A DNA stretch of 64,000 nt from Paracentrotus lividus. Taxonomy: Eukaryota; Echinodermata; Echinoidea; Camarodonta; Echinidae. How positions within the stretch are numbered: position 1 is the stretch's first letter; each line of letters begins with the position of its first letter. The notes under the pieces were generated by a model, which ran no database searches, was not told the DNA's origin, and saw nothing but the letters and a program-made list of their open reading frames with translations. A program made the position numbers and the translations under genes. Of the stretch, positions 46,306 through 55,740 are shown in pieces. Where the stretch lies: assembly GCA_940671915.1 (NCBI GenBank), contig CALNVZ010003432.1, positions 7,697,080 through 7,761,079 of the forward strand, in the 5' to 3' direction.

Positions 46306-47018
46306 TACAGTGAGTCAATAAAAAAAGTGTCCCATCATTTTGAAGGTGTCTTGTGAAAAGTATGAACATTCAATCATGGGTTTCATGATATGTCTTGGTA
46401 AAGTCATCATCCTAGCATTTTTCATTTGGATCTTTGCTGAATAACAGACAATCATCAGAAGACGGTAAAATCTCACTTGCGCCAAGTGGATGGGTGAAAT
46501 TCAAAAGTGCAGACAGAATGTGTGTACACACTTACCCACACACTCTCTCACCACACACAAACCCCTATCTTCCCTCAAACACACGCACCTCATCACACAC
46601 GCACCCATACACACAGTAAACAATTCACAATAACACGTTATATAATTGAGCTTTTGTTAACCAAGACCATCACTGAATGTTTGGGACGTAGTAATTCCCT
46701 AACTGTTTGTGAGTGTGAGTGAGGATGTGCTTTGTGTAAGTGTAAGTGAAGGTACGTGTGGGTGTGTCTCTTTGTTCGTGCACAAGTAATAAATTGTCAA
46801 TATGTTTATTCTTCACCCAGCCACTTGTGAAATCTTACCGTCTTCTGAATATTGTCTGTTATGCAGTCATGCGTGCAAAAATCCAAATGAAAACTGTACC
46901 GACATATGCTAGGAAGATGACTCCACAAAGACATATCATTAAACCCATTATTAAATGTCCATATTTTTCACAAGACAACTTCAAAATGATGATACATTTT
47001 TATGGACTCACAGTGTAT
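46306..47018. mobile_element. Foldback element, paralogous copy of 21969-22793
   Basis: It has the same tacagtgagtca ends and the same position between the EGF and NACHT exons, with a shorter interior. Confidence 0.7.
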
Positions 47019-47304
47019 AAAAATATTCACGCCGAAAATCGTATATCTTTGTTCCACGAATTCCCAATTATTCACATCTCTCAAAGAAATGTTTAACACA
47101 AATTTTGTCTACACACATTCTTTGGTTCTACAATCTTGTACTTACTCCGTGCGTTTCGATAACAATGTTACCAAAATAATTTACGACCGGAGGAAACATT
47201 GTAATGCCAGCCCCAATAGGAAATTGATCGCATCTCAATTTATGTACCTTATGTACCTAAAATTATATTCTATAGGTGACAAAATTTACATTAATAGAAA
47301 GCTC

Positions 47305-47307
<3 letters not shown>

Positions 47308-47351
<44 letters not shown>
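47308..47351. repeat. (GT)n microsatellite
   Basis: About 21 pure GT units; the matching place in the first locus (near 23080) has only about five. Confidence 0.9.
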
Positions 47352-47807
47352 GGGGAATGAACGTGTATGACTGTGTGTGGGTGTTTGATGATGGTGTGGG
47401 TGTTTGTTTGTGTGTGTGCTTGTGTGAATGACATAGGGTATGTACGTGTCTATGTCGGGTGTGAGTATGGATGTGGTTTGTGTATGCGCATAAGTAATAA
47501 ATTCACAATTTGTTTATTCTTCACTAAGCTACTTGGCGCAAGCGAGATTTTGATGTCTTCTGAAGATTGTCTGTTGTTCAGTCATGAGTACAAAGATCCA
47601 AATGAAAAGGGTAACACAAGATGATAAGAGGATGACTCTACCAAGACATGTCATGAAAACCATGATTAAGCTTAAAATGAAAAATTTTCTGACTCACTCT
47701 GTATAGCAACACAGGTAGTTTTTTTTTTTTGTTTTGTTTTGTTTTGTTTTTTTGGTGAAATCATTACAGATAGGGGACCAATATTTATCTTGAATGAACC
47801 CATATAC

Positions 47808-47909
47808 CTATTTGACTGTTGTCGCCTCCAAATGTACACGAGTAAGATCCATTAAGTTCATTAAAAGAGCCTCCATTCAGACAGGGGTACGGTGAATACA
47901 ATTTTTCTC
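47808..47909 (-). pseudogene. Degenerate EGF exon of the second NLR locus
   Basis: It reads EKLYSPYPCLNGGSFNELNG then SYSCTFGGDNSQI. Compared with 24626-24739, Cys1, Cys3 and Cys6 are replaced by Y, F and S, and a 12-bp deletion removes CKTG including Cys5. Splice sites and frame remain intact, so the disulfide fold is lost but not the reading frame. Confidence 0.85.
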
Positions 47910-48600
47910 CTATAACAAAGTGAAAAACGTGAATAATTTATTGATTTAAAAAGGACATCATTAAAGCAGGTTTCCCATCAAAATGTGGGTGGCCTGTATT
48001 ATGCTTGATTACTAGCGATTTTAGTATTGACTAATATGCCTTTTGATAAGCATAACCATAAATTTATTTATTTGTTTTCCTTTTTTTTTTCCAAGTGTGA
48101 AAATTAGATTTTAAAAGGCGTTATGTATACATGCATGGATATTAGCTGATGTTGGTAACCTAGGCATACTTGGTAACGGCGCCGTAAAAATGAAGCAAAA
48201 TATAAAAACATCATATATATATATAGTTTAAATATGTAATCATTCTAAGACGGTAGGATCAGAATGATGCATTCTGGGTTAGGAATTCGGCATAGTTTTG
48301 TAACCATAGGACTCGAACTGATGCTATACAAGGATGGTGTACCGAAGTTCTTTGTATTTCAAGGTCTCGAGCAAGGAAAGGTTATCAAATATTTTTGTGT
48401 GATATATGCCATGTGATTTATAGTTATATAATCATGGGATAAAATGTGTCAAACATTATGTGTCTGTTTACCTGAAAACGCAGGATCCTATACTAAATTA
48501 GATACCTTGTGCATAAACATATTCATGTATACTTCTGTATTAATAATCCAGTGAAATTATACGGAAGATACATCCTAAAGAAAACAATGCCCTACATGTA

Positions 48601-48882
48601 CAGGGTTCCCAGCATTTCAATAAAACAAAATTCCCTGTTTTTTCCCTAATTTTTCACTGATGAAATTTAAAAAATTCCCTGATAATTATTTAAACCCCGT
48701 CTCCAGTTTCGCATGTTTTCTTTGTTGTCGCCATGAACTATTTGCAGTATAAAACACAATCTGAATGATTACCAAATTTCCCAGATTTCCCGTGATTTTG
48801 AAGCATTATCATCGAATTCCCTGACTGGAAAAAAGTAAAACAATTTTCCCTGATTTCCCTGATGTGCTGCATGGGAACCCTG
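48601..48882. mobile_element. MITE, CAGGGTTCCC family, ATGTA target duplication (copy 2)
   Basis: It starts cagggttcccagca and ends tgcatgggaaccctg, with ATGTA on both sides. It is the paralogous copy of 25392-25697, with the end motif intact here. Confidence 0.8.
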
Positions 48883-48905
48883 ATGTATATTATTTTTTAA
48901 CTTAC

Positions 48906-48980
48906 CATGCGTCATGTGCGTAGCAAGGTAAATGCCTGCTGCTATCAGTATCATGGCTATGACCACAAACACACCAATAC
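48906..48980 (-). CDS. Membrane-segment exon of the second NLR locus
   Basis: This 75-nt exon, phase 1 to 1, encodes GIGVFVVIAMILIAAGIYLA and THMTH. The 19-residue stretch from I to A is a convincing single transmembrane helix. It keeps acceptor TTGACAG| and donor |GTAAGT. It is 24 nt longer than the equivalent exon in the intact gene, which supports an ancestral membrane helix. Confidence 0.6.
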
Positions 48981-49263
48981 CTGTCAATAGAACGAATAAT
49001 ATTACATATCTATGATTTATTGAAAGCTAAGCTGCAAAACGAGAGAAACTAGCCTAAATAAATCCTAAAGCGTTCATTGTGAATTTCTTGTTTGTAAAAG
49101 CTTTTAAAGCGAAGGCTAACTGCAAATCATTATTGATGAAAGCGACTGCTTCCATTTGGATGAAGACTGGCCAATATGTTCGCATGACTATTTTAGATTA
49201 CACAAAAATTTTCTTTTCTTCCAAATAATCATAATGGATTCGAAATTTTTCTCATTGGCCCGT

Positions 49264-49490
49264 ATTCTGATAGCCAGGTTTAACTTAACCCTGGGTTAGG
49301 TGTGGTTTAAACTTAGTCTATCTTCCATTTTAACCCTGGTTTACACGTCTCGAGTTTTAAAGCAGTGATTATATGATTTATAAAATGCCGCCATTGTTCT
49401 GAAACTATAAACTCAAGGTATAAATGGCAAAGTTGGACCAGGGTTAAACCACACTTAACCCAAGGTTAAGTTAAACCTGGCTATCAGAAT
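49264..49490. mobile_element. Foldback MITE (attctgatagcc ends), uninterrupted copy
   Basis: The ends tattctgatagccaggttta and aaacctggctatcagaat are exact mirrors, extending through acttaaccctgggtt. It is the empty-site counterpart of 26047-26791. An (ATTC)n run follows. Confidence 0.8.
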
Positions 49491-49720
49491 TCATTCATTC
49501 ATTCATTCATTCATTCATTCATTATTTCATTTCGGTTCATTCAAAAATTTCCTCGTAAAAGCAGTCGGAAAGACATAATCAATTAATATACTAATACATT
49601 GATACAGAAAGCAAAAATGAAGAAAAATAGCAACAGTCGCGAATAAGCATTTAGATTTGGAACAAAATTACAGTCATGGATAAAACGAAAAAAATAATAA
49701 AATGCAATACGGTGATGGTA

Positions 49721-50881
49721 TAGGGCAAGTCCACGCTATTTGTTCCCGAGATGGTGATTTTTCGAGTTTTTGACCATTTTTGTGTAAAGTGTGTCAGTTG
49801 GTTTGTAAAGGTATTTAATCATAATGTGTCATTTTATCACCATAAAGGGTATGAAATGAACTTGATGCAAATGAGGTAATTTCAAGGTAATATGACGTCA
49901 CAAAGCTCATTAATATTCATGAAAAAATTTATAAAATGCATTAAAAATGCTATTTTCAACCATTTAAAAAATAGGTTTGTCATAGGAGTACAATCAAAAA
50001 GTATAAATTTTCTGTTCTTATATTTTCATGGATAACTCTGGAGAAAATATCACGAACTTAGCACATAGCTTTCCATATGCATTAAAAATGCTATTTTCAA
50101 CCATTTGAAAAAAAGGTTTGTCATAGGAGTGCAACCAAAAAGTATAAATTTTCTGTTCTTATATTTTCTTGGATAACTCTGGTGAAAATATCACGAACCT
50201 AGCACATAGCTTTCCATATTTTTAGACTTAAAATATTCAGGTCTCAGAAATAGTCTCACAAAAGTTACTGAGCTGATGTAAAATCATACATTTTTATTAA
50301 TCACCCTCCCACCTTTAGAAATGAAACAAAATAAGTTTTTCTTACATTCGTGTTTTGTATTATGTTTCTTTTGTTTTATCAGAGAGATTAAAAAAAAAAA
50401 GATTTTGCTACGCCTTGGCTACACTAATTGTTTAATGAAAAACATTACAGGGAATAATTGTCCCTTGTGTTACTGTCCCGTTTGTTACCTGACATAGTTT
50501 TTAAAACTTGACCTTTGCCAGAAAACTCGAAGTTGTATTAACGTTAAAATACTGTCAATCCAATGTTTATTTCATGTTTAAGAGGATAATACTACAAGTT
50601 TAGATCTACTTTTCAAATTCAGAGTTATAAGTGAACAAAGTCAAAATTTTAAAACACCATTTTTTTCTCTGGTCCCGTTTGTTACCAACGAATAAATGAT
50701 CATAAATTAATTATTAATTGAGTTGTTTCAACAATTTTTTTATGTTTTTTGTTGAAGATTCTTAGTACCTTCAAGTTTATACCTAAGGATCGAGATTTCA
50801 TTCAAGATTTTTCAAACAAGCCCTATTTTTGGCTCTGAATGTCTCGTTTGTTACCGCCCAAAATAGCTTGGACTTGCCCTA
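49721..50881. mobile_element. 1161-bp Tc1/mariner-like MITE, TA target duplication
   Basis: The ends tagggcaagtccacgctatt and aatagcttggacttgcccta are mirrored with one mismatch. TA flanks it at 49719-49720 and 50882-50883. The paralog (near 27025-27035) has the empty site ggtataac. Inside is a direct duplication of about 120 bp (49943-50050, 50073-50215). No transposase seen. Confidence 0.85.
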
Positions 50882-50885
50882 TAAC

Positions 50886-51518
50886 TAGGGTTGGGCAAAT
50901 AATGACTTTTTTCTGAAAAGTTATTTCAAACAAGTTACTTCTAAAGTCAAATTTGATGTAGAATCCAAAAATGACAATGATTTTTGTGTACGATGATGTC
51001 TGACGTCGCTAAAGTGCAAAAAAAAACAAAATAGTGTATTTTGCCCATTCATCACACACTTTATAGGTATAAACCGGTTTTATTTTGTTTCTTTATGGAT
51101 TTTGATGGTTTAAAAGCTCAAATCTGACAATTTTATCATGACCAAATGTACCTAGTATGGTTATAGGTGTTAATTAGTGATTTTGATATGGGGTGATTTT
51201 TGCTCGATATTGACTGAAACTAACTATCAAACTACACTAACAGTCAACTTAGGTAGGATTAATCATGTTGGATTAATCATGTTGGGTTCCCAGACACCCA
51301 AAAGCCATATAAAAACGCGATAAAAGTGGTTTATACGTATAAAAAGTGTGATAATTGGGCATAATACGCTATTTTGGCGGCCATTTTGGTTTTTTCCACT
51401 TTAGCGACGTAAGACATCATCGTATGCAAAAATAATTGTCATTTTCAGTTTCTACGTCGAATTTTACTTTAGAAACAACTAGTTTGAAAAAAAAAAAGTT
51501 GAGATTCGCCCAACCCTA
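50886..51518. mobile_element. 633-bp MITE with long inverted arms, 7-bp target duplication
   Basis: The ends tagggttgggc and gcccaaccct are followed inward by mirrored cgatgatgtctgacgtcgct and agcgacgtaagacatcatcg. CTATAAC is duplicated on both sides. The left duplication includes the last base pairs of the neighbouring element, so this one inserted later. Confidence 0.8.
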
Positions 51519-51600
51519 CTATAACGCTTATACGAGCCATTTTGTTCATTTATATTAAATATATCATGACCGGACTAATTCAGAATAAATTAATTTTAAC

Positions 51601-51783
51601 CTGCAAATGCATAGAGTAATTTGTTCCATGGAGAGTCTTCTCGATGAAGATTCGACAGGTCTTCTGGAGATTGAGTTCTCTTGATAGCGACCCGTTTGGT
51701 ATTTTGTGTCTGGGAAGGTCCTCGGGTGGCATCCGAATCAGCGGGTGGAACTTTAGTCGTAGGATGTTCCTTCTCTTTGATGG
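51601..51783 (-). CDS. Linker exon of the second NLR locus
   Basis: This 183-nt exon, phase 1 to 1, is open with intact splice sites. It encodes AIKEKEHPTTKVPPADSDAT and later RTQSPEDLSNLHREDSPWNK. The half near the 3' end is almost unchanged from copy 1; the first half has several replacements. Confidence 0.55.
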
Positions 51784-52104
51784 CTGCATTTTTTATTTTA
51801 TAAGAAAAAATAAATGACTACATTTTTTTTTTCATTGATGCTAAAGATGAAATTGTTTTTTATTTTATATTGATAATAAAGCTAAAATAGTTCCATTTCT
51901 AAGGGTTATTCTTTTTCTAAACGATTTACATTTAGTATTCTAAACACAGTTTCGGGTATAGATTATGCCTTTGGGCCAGGCCGCTACGGTGAACATCATT
52001 CGGAATTTGAATCACGTACATTATAATAACGGATATTCCGGCAATATACTACCAACCAGAATACCTCTAAAATGTTTCATAAGTAGTGAGGGACGTAGTA
52101 GACC

Positions 52105-52345
52105 TGTGGGGTGTAATACAAAAGACTTACGATTGATAAAAAGTTATTATTGATTTTTTCTTGGTAACCTCATTTGAAAACCAGGTACAGTTATGGATTA
52201 AGATTTTGATATGATTAAGAGTATGGTTAGTACTAAGGTTAGGATTAAGATCATCAACTTTGGAGCCTCCTGTCCATGATGAGGCTAACGAGAAAAAGTT
52301 AATCGTAACTTTTAATCAATCGTAAGTCTTTGTGTTACAACCCAC
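52105..52345. mobile_element. 241-bp MITE, no visible target duplication
   Basis: The ends tgtggggtgtaatacaaaag and cttttgtgttacaacccaca are mirrored approximately and continue through acttacgattga and tcaatcgtaagt. The first locus has the uninterrupted agaccaggaagg at 27642, and the two flanks join exactly with no duplicated base. Confidence 0.75.
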
Positions 52346-52927
52346 AGGAAGGATTGAGGAAGCAAATGATGTAATTTCGGCATCATCCGCGGAAACACAA
52401 AAACTTGGAACGTCTATGCAACTGATCCGTCGCAGGAGTCACGAAGACGCCTCCTCTGTCGAAATACCACATTTAAGTTATTAAAATTTATTAATCTTTC
52501 TTTTGGACTCAATAACGAGATAGCCTATTCAATTATAGAAGATCTACAATACTTGGAATCCAGTTTGCATACACCACTTTTTATATATGTCGGGCAAGCT
52601 TTTGGCAAGCTTTCAGGTTGTCGAGAACAATATTTTGACGATACGAATTATGCTAGTAAACATATTTATTAGTTTAATCAAATAAGGTATTGCTACATCA
52701 TTATATAATTGTAACTTTTGTTATAAATAGGTATCATTAGTTACTAATAAGAATAGCAGTATGTACACATAATTACATTCAAAGTGTTCTCCTTACATTG
52801 CCTTCTTGCTGGCAAAATGGAAGATATCACGAAATATTGTGATTAGGGAATAATTTCAATCATTTCTAACAAATTTGTCATACTTTGTCGAAACAATTTT
52901 TAGATTTATTACACATTTTAGACGCAC

Positions 52928-53216
52928 CTCTCTCAATAAATTGAACAAGAAGCACTTTCTCATTTTCTTTAAAGATATCGATGAGTTTCCGAGCAAGAGT
53001 CACCCCTAGTCCCGTCTTGCTTTTGAATTGCTGTAGGAGATTCAAATGTGCTGCCTGTGGATCTCCTTGATTGTTAGCCACCACTATCTGATTGATGCCA
53101 GCTTCATAACCAAGTCCCAGGTGGATGCTTAGATCGGTTGCTGAATATAGGGATACATTGATCTTCTTTGAAAGATTACGCAAAAGACGATCAGTCCAAT
53201 CTTCTTCACTGCTCAT
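52928..53216 (-). CDS. DEATH-like exon of the second NLR locus
   Basis: The open frame begins MSSEEDWTDRLLRNLSKKIN and contains LSIHLGLGYEAG, HLNLLQQFKSKTG and LARKLIDIFKENEKV. It ends in phase 1 at AGAG|GTGCGT. The domain is well preserved, but the acceptor just upstream of the ATG is deleted relative to copy 1. It would need a different 5' exon arrangement or a promoter directly upstream. Confidence 0.6.
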
Positions 53217-53499
53217 CGTTTTGAGAGAGAAATGATTGAACGTTGTATTCTTAAAAAAAAAATAATAAATAAAAAATAAAAAAACAATAAACACATCATG
53301 CACGTAGAAATAAGCGTCGCACATCGAAAAAAAAAACATGTATAATATTATATTCATCACTGGAATATGAATTATTTTAAAGTAGATAACAGCACCACAC
53401 GGTATTGACAAATGGGGGGGGGGAGGGTATGAAACATAGGCCCCCTATATAAAGGCACGCACTTGACTAGCGTTCGTGCTATTCAAGGGCATGTCTTTA

Positions 53500-54825
53500 T
53501 ATAAGGGCCTTTATTCCATTTCACGGGCGTAATCCCGGGGGATGGGGGGATACATCCCCCCAGATTTTGAGGGGGGGTTGCTTGTACAAACATCCCCCCC
53601 CCCCCAGTTTTAAGAAATAAATAAAAAAGAAATACACTAGATAATTGTGTTATTGGTTAAAATAGCGCTCTCAAACTAAAAAATGTCTCTTTTTTTACTC
53701 CAAAACCTCCAAATTTTTCTGCTCGGTCGCTGCGCGACCTCGCACTAAGTAACAAACAGTAACCTAAGTATAAAAAGGTTGGATCCAATGGATCTGATTG
53801 ATACACGTCTCTCCTTAACACAATACAACCCCTCTCCTCGTCTGGGGACAAACCTTAGGACAGCGTGTTGGGGGAGGGCTTAATTGGGGTCTGCAGCCCA
53901 CAAAATTTTCAGAGTAAAGATTGTGGATTCGTTTTCTATCGCTGTTTTTGTTTAAACAAAGCATGTAAAATGTATCTTCTAAATGGATACTAAATTATTT
54001 TCTGCTCTCGCTGATACTAAATAGGATTTATAATCTCCAATTTTTAGCTTTTTCTTTTTTTTTTAGCTTAATTTTTAGCATTACTTTATCCATTACTCAA
54101 ATGAACAGGAATCAAGGCAGCCATTTTTATTCTTAAAAACATACATTTAAAGACAAATTTTCTTCGTACCCCCTCCCTCTTCGAAAACATTTCTCTTTTA
54201 ATAGGTCTATATATGCCTCTGATCTAAAGTGTCCCCCTTTTTTTTATGGAAAAGGTGCCCTTTTTTCCATCGAGACCCCGCTTTCAAATAAGTTACACCG
54301 CCTCTACTGTGTGTTTTTTGTTTTGTTTTGTTTTGTTTGTTTGTTTGTTTGGTTTTTTTTTTTCTTCTTCTTCTTCCGCGCTCGCGGATACTATAAAGGA
54401 CCTTTAATGCACAAATATATTCAATTTCAGCTTAAAATTTTCGGCTCGCGCTTCGCGCCCGCTGATAGTAAATATTAGGAACTACAATGCACAACTATCT
54501 CAAACCTTTACCCATAACTCTGTGCCTTTACCTTAGAATTTTCGGCTTGCGCTTCGCGCTCGCATTACTTTTTCATTTACTAAAATAAACTAGAATCAAG
54601 GCAGCCATAATGATTATTTAAAGCATACATTCAAAGACAAACTTTCTTCGTATCTCCTCGCTCTCCGAATAAATTTCTCTTTAGATCTATTCCTCCGATC
54701 TTAAGGGTCCCACTTTTTAGAAAAAGTGCCCTTTTTATCGAGACCCCACTTTCAAATCCATTTTGCCTCTACTTAATATTTTTGTTTTTCGTTTTTTCTT
54801 CTTTTTTTCGCGCTCGCAGATACTA
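53500..54825. other. Non-coding interval with repeated cgcttcgcg motifs
   Basis: No gene seen. The phrase ttttcggctcgcgcttcgcg recurs near 54449 and, varied, near 54539 and 55676. C runs, G runs and (TTTG)n near 54325-54350 are also present. Confidence 0.5.
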
Positions 54826-54828
54826 TAC

Positions 54829-55636
54829 CGAGTGAGTCAGAAAAAAACTTTACACCTAGAAAAATGTCAATAAAAATCAAATCAATTTATAAACCCAAAA
54901 TTATTATACATATTCTGAAAGATTAACTACTCCCGCATCGTCTGGTACGATTTTGTGTGTTATATCTTTACGCTTTGATGAACACGACGCATTGTTTGCG
55001 AACATGTAAATTTCGAATTGTGCAAGGGTGGGGAAAAATCGAAACAACAAAAGCTGACAAAAAAAAGCAACTCTATCATGAATAAAATAGCATAACTTTT
55101 CAACAAAAATGTTTTGAGCCAAATAACTTGGCAAGGATGTTGCTTCAGTTATCGACTAAATTTTGTGTAAAAATTAGATTGATTCAACAAGTAATTCATT
55201 AATGAATACACATCAAAAAGTAAATTGTCACTGACAGACCTAAAAAGTTCTCCTCATTCTTTGGAAAGAGCTTATTTTGTCTTTGACGTGTGCTCACCCA
55301 TGCCTGACTCTACAGATCTATCTCATTCCCACACAAATTGTAGTCGATATGTGTAACAACGCCCCTGCCACGTTATTTAGCGGAAGATATTTTCGTTAAA
55401 AAGTTATGCTATTTTAATCAGGATCGAGTCGCCTTTTTGATAGCTTTTTTTTTGTTTTGATTTTACTCCCACTTTTGCACAATTCGAAATTTACATGTTC
55501 GCAAACAATGCGCCGTGTTCATCCAAGCGTAAAGATATAACACATAAACTCTTTCAGAATAATAATTTGGAGTTTATAAATTGGTTTTCTTTTTATTGAC
55601 ATTTTTCTAGGTGTAAAGTTTTTTCTGACTCACTCG
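54829..55636. mobile_element. Foldback element, 808 bp, with arms of about 280 bp
   Basis: It begins cgagtgagtcagaaaaaaac (then tttacacctagaaaaatgtc) and ends gacatttttctaggtgtaaa (then gttttttctgactcactcgg). The arms stay mirrored through atgtaaatttcgaattgtgc and gcacaattcgaaatttacat. It may be related to the tacagtgagtca elements in the NLR introns. Confidence 0.85.
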
Positions 55637-55740
55637 GACCTTTAAAGCACAAACATATCCAATTTCAGCTTAAAATTTTCGGCTCGCGCTTCGCGTTCGC
55701 TGATACTAAATAGGAACTATAATGCACAAATATTGAAGAC

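Larger units (their letters stand above)
45558..53216 (-). pseudogene. Second NLR locus: 5' exons kept, NACHT destroyed, LRR absent
   Basis: This is a partial duplicate of the 20.3-28.6 kb NLR locus. Exons for DEATH (52928-53216), linker (51601-51783), membrane segment (48906-48980) and EGF-like (47808-47909) keep splice donors and open frames. The NACHT exon is in pieces (about 45558-45694, 45944-45972 and 46178-46280). No LRR exons follow. The acceptor before the start codon is also lost: copy 1 has TTATTACAG|GTAGCGAAACG before the ATG, this copy CTCTCTCAAAACG. It is most simply a pseudogene. A short DEATH-linker-TM product from another promoter cannot be excluded. Confidence 0.75.
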
